Origin: Membranipora membranacea
Taxonomy: Eukaryota; Bryozoa; Gymnolaemata; Cheilostomatida; Membraniporidae
Assembly: GCA_914767715.1 (NCBI GenBank)
Contig: OU612075.1
Span: forward strand, 5,768,001-5,828,000
Direction of reading: 5' to 3'
DNA length: 60,000 nucleotides
This document shows, one piece after another, positions 33,247 to 48,100 of this stretch (the stretch's first letter is position 1; every line of letters begins with the position of its first letter). A program made the position numbers and the translations under genes. Under the pieces are notes generated by a model. That model saw only the letters and a program-made list of their open reading frames with translations. It was not told the DNA's origin and made no database searches.

Positions 33247-35173
33247 CTAAAGGTGAAAAGATATCTTTGTTCATAGAGTTTACCTATGACTGAAGGGAGA
33301 AAGATTGTAACTCTCACTTATCAGATGTATACAAGACAATCCTCCTGTTAGACACGCCTATATCAGTAAATTTGGAAAGCTAGAGGGTCAATGCATTCGC
33401 TCCCAAGACTACACTACTTCATAGGGTCTGCTTTGAGAGTTGATACAAAGGTTAGTCGTGCAATTAATGAATTCAGGACGAATATGGGGAATGAATACAG
33501 GTGGTACAAGCTAGAGGATAATTAGTAAGTGATACTATGTCACAGAGTACCTTGCTCATTGCTGCCACCATTAAATCAGAACCAGTATGACGAGATGAGA
33601 ATTCGATACACCTATATACATACCTGAATATCCGTAGATGTTCTTGTATCTTCTTCACCTTTTTTTATATCAGACTGAATTTGAGAAGGTGCTCTATAGG
33701 TCCCTAGCTGCTGCTTGACTCTGTTGGTGCCCCCACTCTCAACTGCACAACGCTTCACAAATTGTGAAACTTCTAATCATGTGATTTTAGTTCCTTTAGT
33801 GACGCAAAACCTAAAAATAACAGTGATTATCTGTGTACCATACCATAGTCAATAATACAGTTATCATATAATATCAAGGTTATTTAGATAACACCAAACA
33901 CTGTAAGGTAAAATCAAGTGTCCGCATGACCAGGCTAATAAAACTGCCTACGCTTATCAGCGATGCACGTTTTTGGTAGGTGAAATGCAATTTACCCTAG
34001 AGGAGGAAGTATTCGCTGTAGGAAAAGTTGTCCGTTTCGCATTGCTTGAAATAGCTAAACTTGACGCTAGCCAGCATTCACGCACCTCCTCAACTTTATA
34101 TAGACTCCACTCCAGCTAGCAAAAATTAAGCACTAGCCTGTGTAGAATTACCACAAAACCAGCTAAACTAAATTGTGGCTTTCATGCAACCCTCTATGCT
34201 TTAGGGTTGTGGTCTGCTGTTGATTGTTGACTTTGGTTTGGCCGCAGCTATTGAGGGTTATTGGTAAGCTTTGCGCCACACAACCTACCAATACAGTTAA
34301 CTATATGACTGCATGGTGACTAATCAGTGCTATATAGTTGCTCTTAACTTAATCAACACTATTATTCAAAAGATTGTCACTGTCATATCAAACAGACAAG
34401 AAATACAGGACTTCCAATGAACTTTATGACAGCAGTTCAGTATGTTAGTGTCCACCACAAGTCTACTTCTAAGGCGCAAGCTACCCTGACCCTCAAGCAA
34501 AGTGTCGTAGGAAGGGGTGATCACCTATCAGCTGCCACCCTTAACAAAACAATATCGGGTCATTTAGTCTACTCAATTGAGAAGCGTTGGCATTGGCTCC
34601 TTTTTAGGTAACCGGCATAGATCAATGGGACGTCTAGGACACGCCCTTATATTGTACAGCACAGCCCCAGTACCATGTATCCTGGTAACAGAATATAATC
34701 TCAATGATATTGAAATATGACATTCCTGTCAATCATTGCTGACCCTAACTTAACATGTACTGGAATGCTCTGTGGGAAGAGTTTTCTTAATTGTGACCTT
34801 AGGGGAGGGGGGGGCGCCCTCCTCTCCTACCAAACAAAGCTTGCAACACAAGCTACTATTTTCTAAGCGATCGTCCAGAAGAAAAAGGAATAAAAACTTG
34901 TTCACAGGAATGACGATGTTGCACTTTGGTGTTTTAACATATTGCCGTGGACACGTGCTGCGGCACATGTCCAGACACTGTTCAGTTCCAGACAGCCCTG
35001 AGGAGAAAAGTTTATCTTTTTGCACATTCTTGAAATCAGTAATGAAGATAACTAAGCGAGTCCAAATTTGATGCTAGTTGCTAACAATTTGTTAATATAC
35101 TGATACCCATGCCCACGGCAGACTAGGTGGGAAATACAGTCCTAATATGGCCTGATCTATTTTATAAAAAGGA

Positions 35174-35260
35174 TCCCGAGAACCAGATTTGAACCAGTGA
35201 CCTAAAGATGTCTATATATACCATTATAGTCCTCCGCTCTACCAACTGAGCTTTCGCGGG
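35174..35260 (-). pseudogene. tRNA-Tyr-like sequence (ATA), second copy
   Basis: Duplicate of 28283-28369 at +6,891. Confidence 0.65.
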
Positions 35261-36071
35261 TCAGATGTAGCCAGGAAAAGGTATAGGGAACTATAAATAG
35301 TCATAAGTAACCTAGGAAACCAACCCCTCACAACCTAGTCTTATGCAGAGGTGGAAGATTGTTTGATTCGTTCATGGGTCTTATACCCAGCAAACACAAA
35401 ATGTTATGAAAATCTTCTGATAACATTATCATAACAGTAGTGGTCCTCGTGATAACGTCGTGCCATGACATCAAAATAGCAAAATGTGTAGACACAATTT
35501 TATTGCCGTGATAATAGTTTCGAACGATGTTTTACAAAATGTTTTCATAACAGTTTCACGATAAAATTTTTTATCATTGAAACCCAGTATCGTGGCGATT
35601 CCCTGAGCGCATTTTGCCCGATATTTGAAGAAACCATCTACATAATGTCTTTATAACAATCCAATCCGTCATCGTCGAACTCTACTAAAAGCATGTTTTT
35701 GCCCGATATTTGGAGAAACCATTTATATAACGTCATCATAACAATCCAATTTGTCAATGCTGAACTCCATTAAAATTTCCAAATTTAAATGACTTGACGA
35801 TTTGCACTGCACAGCAATGACAGTAAGACAACAGCCATTGCTTCAGCACTACAACTTTCAAAGCTCTGTTTACCTCACAAGTCTATCAAATCCTCATATT
35901 CGTCATTTGATTAGCAAAGAGTGTAGTGATGTTCCAAGTTGTTTTATTCATTGCAAAATAATGTTCAATGATGATTATATACATGTAATCAACAATTTTG
36001 TTTATCAAAAGTAAAAAATGAACATTAATGGTGGAGAAAAATAAAATTGGTTAGATATCTATTTTTTTACT

Positions 36072-36131
36072 TTATTGGCTATCTATGCTGCAGTCATCGC
36101 TGTCCCCATTCAGAGTAAGCTCTGTGATTTT
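36072..36131 (-). CDS. unrecognised gene, last exon and poly(A) signal
   Basis: The acceptor is ttcttttag, phase 0. It encodes KITELTLNGDSDDCSIDS then Q-stop. AATAAA (36071-36076) overlaps the stop codon. Confidence 0.65.
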   Translation of the reverse strand, partial: KITELTLNGDSDDCSIDSQ

Positions 36132-39100
36132 CTAAAAGAAGAGAATAACAACACATTCTTATTACAGTTGTTTTCCTACAATGCATTTGGCTCAACTCCA
36201 CCGATACAATGCTTCTTTCAAGACTCCTATGTATTTTAAGGAGTTGTCCGCTCTTGTACAGAGGTCTGAGCTCAAAGCTCAAAATAGTTATATGATTCGT
36301 TGGATTGAATGGTAACAGAGTCAGATAGTAAACTCAAAGTAGGGCTCCTAAAATAAAAATTTATCATTCATTGAGCATCGGCTTAGCAATGACCTTTGTT
36401 ATTTGCTCGCTACTTTTAGTTCTAACAAGCTGCATACATATTTGTAACTTGTTTAGAGAAACTAGGCTAAGACTTACTTGAAAGACCTTACACAATCTTA
36501 AGTCTTTCAATGAAACTTGACTACCTGGAGCTTGAACTGCAATTAACCTAAAAGTGCCAGTCTGTGTGCAATTCATTGTACTGAGCCAGATAGTATGTCT
36601 TGACAAGCTTTGTCGGCGCCCCCTCCCCACCAAACAAAGGTTGTCATGACAGGCCATTTGCCACTCAACTTACATTTTGTTTCCAACACTAAAGTTGATG
36701 CCGCCCTTCTGATTAGGTGCGGCTCTACAGAGATCCCCCATCTTCTCTATCACCGCAGTGTCATTGTATCCCAGTGCCCTCACAGCTCCTTTGAAGATAA
36801 ACATATCAATTACTAGAAGGCAGCGCAGGCAGTCAAACAAAACTGAGGTAAAACATAGTGAACATAAGAAACTTAAACAAAGCACAATATACAGATAAGG
36901 CACTTGAGTTTTGACCATTGAAATGTTTATTGGCAATGTTGTTCTCATTTGGTCTGCAGTCCAGGTTTTATTTACTACTTGATCAACTTTAATTGGGTTT
37001 TGAGTTTGAAAATTGCATGAGATTGAGCAGCGTTTCACAATCACGTTCGAGTTGTTATTTGTATTAAATAGGAGTTTAATTTAGCTAGAGTTTAATTTCG
37101 CTAGTACTAAATTTCGCTAGTAGGCTTACTAGTGAAAATTTTAAAAAAATGTCCAAGCTGGGATTCAAACCCAGGGCATAATTCTTCATCTGATTGCAAG
37201 TATTAATCTATTTATCAACATTCAAATAACTCACTTTCAATTTCCTGATTTGAAGTTTCCCCCCAACTCCACACACGATTGTGATAACCATCTACAATAA
37301 AAACTTGGAATTAAAATATCATAGTATTCCATTCAATGCTAAAAGTTCCTTATCAAGGTTCAACAGTTCAATCAGGAGTTGTGCACCACTTTTCACAGAG
37401 GGGGACAACTCATAAGATATTTATGTATTTCGTTACTAATAGGGTTGTGTTGTTATAGTATACCATTGTTGAGCTGAAAAAGTGACCAATGAGCTTAAAT
37501 CTAGTTACAGAACAAAGGTAGCGAGGTGGTCCACAGTTTTGATAGGAACAGATGATAAATATCCGTCTAGCAAACTTGACTGAGCTATTGTAGTCCGGAA
37601 ATTACCGTATCGATTCGGATCAAGTTGGTCACATTTATCATCAGCAGCAAAATTGATTACTCTGCAGTGACCTCGGCCAATCTATTGGTTGGAATTTATT
37701 CAAATATTTGACCAAATTATGTGAAAAGGATTTCAGATGATAAGTTTTCAAAAATCTTAAGCTTATCTGTATTCTTTTTGAAATTGTCCTGCTATAGGTT
37801 CAATCCAACTTCATCTTACTGCAATGAACATGTTTTAAAGAGTGCACTGATATATTGAACCACCTATGCATGTTTCTGAGGCATTCAAATTAAGTGTTAG
37901 AAGCGGAGGCAGATCTCAGTTCCGGTCCAAAGTTGTCTGGCTATTATCTGTTCCAATATTATTCTCTCATTTGAGCAATACTGTTCAAGTCTCAGAAAAA
38001 ACTGGATACTGTATCTTTGTTGCAATGAGCCTGATTTTTGTACAGAGACTAAAAGGAGAAAGGGATACTTACGCGTACTAGCCGATGGTTCTGGACTCAT
38101 AATTCTGGGCTTTTTTCTTTTGGAGTTGAAATGAGATCTTCATCTAAAAACAAAGAATTTTTTTGCTAGCAGTCGATAAATTGTTAGGTACTTATTCTGA
38201 AGTCGTATTTTCACTCTTTCTAAACTTAACAACAAAACAAAGTGGCTGCTTTTAATGTAACTATGGGTTATCAATGAACCGAAATGGATCCATGATATTC
38301 ATCTTTGGCGGAAACCATCTAAATACTGAACCCATGGTGGACGTTAACTGTCAACGGATGTTAGTTGATATTGAAGATACCAAGAGAGAAATAGATGTTT
38401 AGCACTTCTGGTGTATTTCAATTATTGTTCACAGATGGTCGGAGTTGTCAACCCATTTCCCGTGACATCGCAACTCCAAGGCAATGTCAAAAATAGACTT
38501 GGCTGATAATAATGATCCCTTCCTGCGACTACAACAACGCCTGGATGATTGGGCTAGCTTATTGTGTTGCAAAATCAGAGATATCGAATCATTGAACAAA
38601 TATATTGGGAAGAGGCTGCCTCGAATAACATTATAGGTTATTAAATCAATTCTGAGTCAAGTGCATCTGGTGGGGCCTGCTATCATGATTCTTCTATAAT
38701 CGGTCTTTAAGTTGGTAATGCATTTTATCTCATGAATCAATCTTGAGTTATAACTCACCATGAGAGGTCTTTAGATCAAATGGCGGTAGTGGTATAGCCA
38801 TACTACTGCCATCATGTGTACTATTGTCATCATTTGCACCATTCCTCTCTTCTCCATCACCATCTTCTTTAAAAAATTACAACTGAATTATTTTCTTAGT
38901 CAAATGATTGCACCGGGCACAAAATTGTTTATTATATGGACCATAACAAACCACAGATCATATTTAACGTATTGCCGTATTGCCGGCAAGGGGTTTGAGT
39001 GCAACAAATCGATAATGGTGCTCAATGTGGGATGCATTTTAATATATATCACAGTATAAAGGAAATGCTGACTAGCAGCAAGACCTAGACCGGCCATAAC

Positions 39101-42100
39101 GTGTATAGTAATGATCAACTCACACCAAATATCAAAACACCGATACCGGTACTGCAAATCATGCATACACATCATGACAGTGACCACTCCTTACTGCTTG
39201 CTATCAGTTCCCAACCAAGGATTTAGTGGTCCTTTTCGCTACATAAACCGACCAACCGCAACTGCATGCCCTAAATTAAATGTGAAAATAAAAGAATGTT
39301 GCATACACTTACTAGGGTCCTTCTGAATTCGCTGGGGAGATGACAGAGTTTGTTTCCTCAAGCTTTGTTCACCAGCCTCTGTATCTACACAAACACAGTA
39401 TTTCAAACCAAAACATCAATGTTAACCTGTTTGTGGTATGAAATCATTAGTTCAGTCTGCGCTTGTTTACCAGAAATAAATTGCCTCGCCAATAGTTTAT
39501 ATTGACAACATCCAACAACCCAAATACTTGTAAGAATTCCTAGAATAAATATCCTTGACTCTTTTTACAAGGGAAATCTTAAGCAGGACCAATTTTTATG
39601 TAGCAGTACAGCGACCTGTGAAGCATCAAGATCAAACAGGACTAAATATATACATATACAGTGCTGTTCCCTGAGTTTTCAATGGTCGAAAGCGCAGACA
39701 CTTGATTTGAATGTCAGGCCATGTGAATATTTCTTTGAATGATTGACAAATTTTTTTAGAATTACCCCATTCTGATTCCTGGTTGTTGAGGATAGAAAAT
39801 TTTGATGTCTCAGCAACACAGAAGAAGCAGTTGAAGAATTTTGGATGAGATTTTACCTTAATCCTTAGTGTAAATATTGATGCTTAGTGATAGTAATTAA
39901 TTCAGACATAGGAAAGGACAGCCTTTAAACCGCACCATTACCTCCAACCTAACAGCAACCACATTGCTGGGGACATCAGTTATATTTATTTATATTTTTA
40001 TGTAAAGTTTAACTAACCAGTAGTGATATCATCCTTCTTTCTTGCTTGCGACTCATACACCTTGGCCTTTTCGTGGTCCTCTGGAAAGAAAATGCGTAAC
40101 ATTTTACTTAGAGGGATGCTGGCATATGTTTGCAACACGATCTTGCTTAATACTGCAAACTTTTGTAGATTGAACTTATGCGTTGGTCATGTTATGTGTG
40201 CAACGCTCAAATACATATGAATTGACTGAGGTTGCAACTCCGAGTTCCATCCTGTTACTGAGGATATATGTATCAGCTGTGCTTTTTTTTGAAAATCTCT
40301 CATTTTAGAAATTATTTTTTGAGCTATAATCTCCGCTATAACCACCCTCGAAGATTAAAAGATTCCACAGCCGATAATACCAAGTGAATGGGATATCCCA
40401 CAAGAATTTATCGGCGTAATATAGTACTTTCCTATAGTGTGATGCAATCATGATAAGTTATTGAAACCAATGCCGTAGACAATGTTAGCTTTGTCTCATT
40501 ACCTGTAAGCTGCAATTTCTTCGCGTCATACAACTTCCAATTGCCAATATCTGGAAATGCATGCTCCTTAATGAGGCTTTGTGGTGGGTGGTGGCCAATA
40601 GCATTTCTGGAAAAAATAATCAGAGCAGCTGCTACACTAGTCAATAAGGAAGGAATCCAAGATAACATTTGGAATATCAGATCAGTAAGGCATAGGCACT
40701 TGCGCGGCTTTGTCTTGTCAATCCATGTTGGCGCTGCTAAACACCAATGTATACCAAAAATCAGTATTTGGGGCATTTCAACCATATGGCACTCTTTTCA
40801 AATGAACCAACTTGATAAATCTTAAAAAATAGATTTGAAATCATTAAAATAAAACTGCATATTTGAATATTGGAAATTTAAAAAAAAAAGTGTTTTGCTA
40901 AGAAAATTTATGACTCACCTCTCTTCCAATGGAGCTGACGATGTAATACAATGGTGCTTTTGGAGCCATTTTGCTGTACTAGTTTGAGAGACTGATGTTG
41001 TTTTCAGATTAGATTCCAATTGAATGAGGTATCCTATGATGGCACAAGTGGTTGATGCCAGCTACAATTATTCGGCTGGCTGTGCTTTACAAGTCTCAAG
41101 GGTGCTTATCAATAGTGGTCAATTATAAAATGTTTCGACCACATATTGTAACAACACAATTCTTGAAATAAGCTCTATTTCACATAACCCTGTGATTTTT
41201 TCATGTGGGTGTATGAAACTGTTGTCTGTGTTCATCATGAATAGAAAGTCGACACATGAAGATGTTGTCTCTTTGTGTACCTTAGTACAACAAGAAGCCC
41301 AAACGAGTTTTGGTGGCTCCAACCATGTGTGCATAGGAATGATATGGGGTAGAATTGCTATAACTGCATGAGATTATCAATAGGCTAATTGTGTCAGACA
41401 CAGATCATAAATATTTAATTGATTAAAATATATATTTCGCACAAAATTTAAATAAGATAGGGAGACTGGGTAAATTAGACAGAATGATGACTCGTATACT
41501 CATTTCCCTGCAAACGTTTAAAAGTCGAATATAAAACTTTCCGAAATAACCAGGTAACAAGCGTCAAATTAATGGCCAAATTATTCACTCAAAAGATCAA
41601 AGCTTGTTTGGAGATGTACTATTTAATTAGTATTATGCTATTGCTTGGAAATCATGCTTTGACATGCTTGGACACGCAAGTAGTTAGGTACTGCCTATAA
41701 TCTGGCAAACATCGAAAAAGCGGAACCAAATCACAGAAAAAGACTGTGTGTTGATTACCTGACACCATGACACCAAGTGCCTGCGATTGAGTAAAACATC
41801 TGAACAGTCGGAAAATACTGTAAAATTTTAGCAAGATGTTTTATGCTAGTGTTAGATGCATGATGTCACAGGATGCCAGAGGATTGACACTGAGCTAGGT
41901 CAATGTGATCCATATGTGCTATTTATAAATTTTGCTATTTATAGATAATATCATAGGTCCTGATATCATAAGGTATTTGTTGTGGTCTACACAATGATCA
42001 TTTGTGTAGTGCCTCTGTATTATGCAGTTAGCATAATTGCAGTTAGCAGTTGCAGTAAGCATAATTAATCATCAGTGCACTGCAGTGCTAATTCATGTCA

Positions 42101-45100
42101 TAAGGTCTATACTAGTGGCACTCCACAGATTATTACATGTAATGTGTTATATTGATTCCGATTTTCTTTATCGCTTTTTTGCAAAACTCCATACTCTCTC
42201 AATTCTATCACAGCATAATAGGAATGCAGCAGTATACAAGGGTATAAAAATTATTAAAAATTTTAGTTGACACCCTAGCCTCATTTAATCGTCCTGGGTC
42301 AATATAAAAAGCATGGATGAAGATTTGTCGAGCTTAAATTAGACTAGGAGCTGGTAACAGTTAAAAATGAATTATTGAGCAGTAGAATGTGGCGAAAACT
42401 AGGAGAACCCCCCCCCCCCCCCCCCCTGTACGTACAGATTTATGTGGCCTAAAATCCTTGTTCATAGACCCCTGGTCAATTTTGGGCTTACTGCTTATTT
42501 TGCAGTCACTATTATCTGTCCTTTTATTGAACTGTTGAAATTGTTTACATCATAATAGTTTTGAAACTGTGGCTGCTGAATCAATCAGTTTGTGGTTTTA
42601 GGGAATGATGGATGAGCCAATTACTTAGCCTATGGAAATTGAATAATGCAAGATATTATCATGCATAGTCTGTAAGCTAGTAAATCTTGCACCTAAGTGT
42701 ATGACTCTGACTTATTCAATAGAAAGTGCATACCGTAATGATTCTGTCTAAACAGACAGAGGATTTGTACACTATTCCCACAGTCCCTGAGTTCATAAAA
42801 AGGACAACATAGTCGAAGATTAACCTTCCGCAGTGACAGTTGCCAGATCATGTCAAATGCAAACTTAGAAAAAATTATTACTACAGTCAACAGCATTATG
42901 ATCACATCACAGTAGCATACCTGACAAGTCTTCCTTTTTGGTAGGGAGGCTCCCAGTTTTTAGGGGTAATTCCCATCCCCTCCCTATCTCCCTTTCCCCT
43001 CCCTTTTCCAGCTTCCTTTACTCAGAAGCGACCCTTTGCAAGAGTTACTGTGTTCTCCTACCATCACAGTACATATACCTATGTATTTGCTTATTAACAC
43101 TACGTATTGTAAGCGGCTATTCAATATTCGAGCCTGAAGGTGCTGTCATTTGGAATACTTATGTCATGCTTTAGGTTATTAGGTATGATACCAGGCAGAA
43201 TTATTCCTGATCTAATTGACAAGCACCTTGATTGTATGATTAAATAGATTACAACAAAAAACAACCCACAGGCAGCCCTTAATGGCGTTCGGGATGGCGA
43301 TCGTGGCTGTAGGTTGCATACTATTTAGGTTGACTGCTTTATTCTTTTAGTAATCTGCTTGTGAATTTTCACCTGAGACACTCCTACAAAACCCAGTCAA
43401 TGCAATGCAAAGGGCCAAAATTACTCTCTAGGCTTTGGGGCCGGGGCTCTGCGCCGAACCCTCTTGGGTGGGCTTCCAGCGCCCCCCCTAACCCCTCAGC
43501 TGGGTTTACTTAGGCGCTTTGGTAAAAGATGGCAGGGTCACAATCAAAAGGGAGAAATCCACCCTGTAAATCATACTCTTAGGAATCATTTCTATAGTAT
43601 GTATCGCTAGAATTTCAATTTCTGATTTTTAAATGTGAGCTTTTTACCTTCAGCGCAGACAGCCACGTATAAATGTGATATCAAAATAACTAATTTGTTG
43701 TCTAGATTGCAGAATTGTAATGGAGCTGCGGAAGTTTTAGGGATACACTTGTAATACATTGTGAACTGATAAATTGCTTGATTGATTGATGGTATTTATC
43801 CTCCAACACTTCGCCAGCAAAGTTCTTTTGTTGGACTTACCCTTGATTAATTAATTTCTATGTAAGTGTTAGGAGCAAACCCTATCAATCATTATGCATT
43901 TCTCAAAGTTGAATTGTCGTTTGCTGAGATTTCAAAGTGAACATGTAAATGTGATAATTTTTGTACTAAATGTACTTTATAATTCGTTTAAATTTTAGGA
44001 AGACTGAAAACCAGATTTTAACTTCAAACCATGACTATGTAGTGCAAGGGTGTCCAAATTGGGCCATGGGCCATGGGCCAAATGTGGCCCACAACTAGCA
44101 AATTTAAGTGGCTCAATTGCCATCGTGACACTCTACAAACGGCGATAATTCCTGCGGGGCGCAAATGTCCTGATAACTCATACCATGCAACATGGTCTGT
44201 TTTCTGAAAAAACTTACATGGATTGTCTTACAACTGAATAGAGAACAGAACTAGAGAACATCAGTCGGCAAGAAAAGGACACCAAAAAAATTCCCACTTG
44301 TTGAATTAGTTCTCTACAACAAAAATAATTACAGTACTCCCCTGAATGGTTCTGATTCTTCCGTTTTTATAAGCCGCCCTCTTATTCGCTTATTTGCTAA
44401 TTTTCCGAATGGAATCAGTTTTGAAAAATCCTCAACCAGGACATGTGATTACTTGGATTAGTCAGTTCACTAGCCCAAAAAAATTATTTCCTCATGCAAT
44501 GTTCAAAATTATGAAGCAAAATATTTGTTATGGGGCCTCCTAGCGACTATCAATAATCACCAAGCATAACTACTCTTGGCCCACGGACATTTTCTAAACT
44601 GCGAATATGACCCATGGTAAGACAAGTTTGGGCACCTATGATGTAGTGATCACTATTGTTTATTGTTGGTTTGCCTGCAAACTATTTCTACCCTGACTGC
44701 CTTCAGGTCAAATCTAGCCATAGTGGTCAATCAGGATTAACGATCCGATTGTGCCCATCTCAGAGTTTTCTCCTCACAATAGATCAAGAAAAGCTTCGAG
44801 CATCGCTTTTTTTTTATATAATTTCCACTTATTCAGACAACACCAGGCCCTAAAAGTATTCAATAGTGCCCAATGAGCAATCCCTCAGGTGATGAACAAT
44901 TATTGCATGGTGTGGAATCCTTGAACCTTAGGAATTTATTCGAACAATGTATAAATGTGATTTTTTATGCAAGTGGGAGCAACTCTTTGTTAAGCGTGTG
45001 CATAAAATTGTTTACAATAGTTTTTCTCCTAATTCAAGGATTTCTATTATACAGTTATTTATGTTGAAGCAAGCAAAGCAATTTATTAAATATAGGGCAG

Positions 45101-48100
45101 TTGCTGTGCCCATGTGTACGGGGGGGGGGGGGGGGGGTGTAATTTTGTGTTATTAAATGTATGGCTGATTGTCTTTGTGACATCAGATTTTAAACCTTGA
45201 AACAGGAATAGCGGTAGTTCTCAAACTTGATACGCTGCTGTGCACATTCCTACATAGTCAACAAAAAGTCATATTGTATGATTCCTATCTTCCAATTTAA
45301 AGCAGCTAATATTATTTTACATGATCTTCCTACATGAAGTTAAAATTCCGATGGCATGTGGTCCAACCAGTTTGCGTATGGAATTGTAGCATCTGTGTAT
45401 AATTCCTGGGTTATGCTTAGATGATAAACGTAATGCAGTCCCAATGACATTATGGTTCATGAGAGAACAACTCCCAATTCATCATCGGATGTTAATTTTG
45501 CATAAGCCCATGTGACATACGCATAAAATGAGGGTTAGAAATGTCAATTTTTCAGAACAAATTAGAACTGGTATGGTGGTTATTATTCGCACTGCTTGTG
45601 GACATATGGTAGACGGTGAACATGATATGAATCCGCAACACAAACATAAAACCTCGTTAAACTCAGCTGCGTGCCTTGCAGCAAAATACAGCCAATCGTC
45701 AAAGCCCAGCATGATGGGCCGCAGCATGACTATCAACCTTTCACAAAAAGTTGTTCAACCCTGTAAACCACACTCAACCGGACGTTGACCCAAGCCTCAT
45801 TAGCCTAAAATCCTCCCACAACTAAAAATATGCTATTCAAATGGTGGAAGCCACTTATTCACTCACAGTTGCAGTCAGAATAAATGTTTCTAAACAGATA
45901 AAATGAAAGATAATAAAATATACTATCTGTGATATCTATTGATAAAATTTTGCAAAGCTCTGAGACACAGTAATCAAATAATTACTGATGATTATTCATT
46001 GATATTGTTTTGATCAGGTTACAAAATGATTTTGAGAGAACAATTTTACACCTGTTTTGCCATGATGTTATTGCTGGATAAGCTTCAAGAAGTTGTAGTG
46101 ATGTCATTCCACGAAGTCATTCAGAACATTAACAGAGTGTCATGAAAGCATTTTTGTCAAATTGCCATATAGTCAATTCCACTAGATGTTACAGTAACAG
46201 TCGGTGCACCTTGTTACAACAAGGACATGGCATATCAATCATGCTGGATATTATATCGGAGTTATCATAGCATTTTGGAAAACTTCTCGTTAGAACGTTA
46301 TGTCACAACAGGTGGATAATGTTACACAAAATTGTTAAAACAAAGACATTGGATATCAATATTGCTAGATATTATATTGGAGTTATGGGAACATTTTGGA
46401 TAGCTTGTCGTTAGAGCATTATGTCAAAACTTGCTGATAATGTTACAAAAAATAATTTTGTGAGGTGATGGGAATAACATTTTGAGGCGATGTTTTAAAC
46501 ACAATAATATGATATCTCCAATGAGCTGCGTTTCAGCCAGTCAACCCGATATCATACAACAATATCAGGGAGTATGCTCTTGAATGCAATTGCCCGATCA
46601 CAACATTATCACGAGGTACAAAACATTTCAAAAAAATTTTGCGTTTGCTGGGTAGTTGGGAATACCAATGGAGGCCATAAGTGGAAGTAATTAAATCTTC
46701 ATTCATTTACGGTTTTCTCGGGCAACTTTTACCCTAAGGAGCTGAGTACTTTTAATACACTTAGTCACTCAAACAATAAAAAAATAGATTTGTGGTATGA
46801 TAATAATAGCGCTCAAGTTTATATTGCTAGGTATTTCGGCTTGTGAGTAGAGGCAAATAGAGGCTTTTGTGTTCTTCTGTAGATTTAAATTTCAATAAAA
46901 AGATTACTACTACTACCACTTGTGAGTTAAACAATATATATTGCAAATCTGCTTGTTTGTGTATACACTGAGTCCTTTATTTACTTGCGCAATGACCCTG
47001 GTCACATTGTGATAATATCAGACTAAGTGTTTTATCATATCCAGAGCTATATAATCAATCAACTAGGGTCACAAATATCTAGCTGTGTAATCATTCTTTG
47101 ACTTTGACTAATCACATAGTCCCTTTGGATCAGGACTAAAATCAATGGAGGTGTTCTGTATGTATAACAACATTGTGCATGCAAGTAAAAGAAGGACAAT
47201 GTTCGGCATTTTTTATTACAGTATGAACTTACCACAGATTTTTTAGGTAGCACACTCTTCAATGTTGAGCTCTCACTATTGACATCTCTCTGCTACAAAA
47301 GAAAATATGAAGAATTTGATCAATCGGTACAGTACCAATGGATGGCAAAGGATTCTCTCATTTATCATTCAACAAGCATCGTCAATTATACTGTGACATA
47401 AACCCTCATGTGGCAGTGGGCGTTTATACCAGCTCAAGAAATACAGAATGAGCCTTTCGTTGTTGTTGAGTGCAAAATATTTTGATATCATGAACACGAG
47501 TTAGAAACATCTGTTATACCCCGAACATTTTAGGAACCTATGCCCAGCCAATATCCTGGCCATACTGTGATGATACCAAACTCTCATATTGCCACCGCCA
47601 CTGCCACTCGGTTCTATATCTCATCCTGCAACCATTCGCTATAATTGTGAATAACTTAAAACAAGGTTCATTCAGCTTAAGGTAGGATGAGTGTTAACGT
47701 GTAAAACCTGCTTACTTTGAAACTTATCATTTTTGCCAGTATGGCACAGGAGGTATATATTAAGCAATAGCATACACTTACCGAGTTACTGGTAGCGGTC
47801 GTCTCACGTGTGACGGTCTACAACGCAAAAGAAAAATATATTTGTTAGAGTAGTACAACTGCCTTAACCAACCTACAAGTTAAATCCAGGATCGTCACAC
47901 ACACTGGTGATATTCCAAAATTGTGATTTACCACTGCTCTCTACCATGTCATCCTGTGTCATAACCAAGACGCTCTATGACATTGATAGTTCATCTCCGG
48001 GCATTGTAGTATGAACAGCAATGATCACATAGATAATATATAAATGATTTGGTCTTCTGACCTACGACAGTATTTTGCAGCACATTCAGTAATGAGATTA

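Larger units (their letters stand above)
29749..36641. repeat. tandem duplication, copy 2
   Basis: Direct repeat of 22858-29750 with the same order and orientation. I saw no difference in the stretches compared, and all translated frames are identical. The right edge falls inside a short MITE (36597-36655) that is intact only at this edge, so this edge is ancestral and the 29748/29749 junction is new. Confidence 0.95.

Noticed and set aside
36610-36816. Plus-strand 68-codon frame across the duplication edge
   Set aside because: It overlaps a reverse-strand exon with good splice sites and phase agreement, and it starts in MITE sequence.
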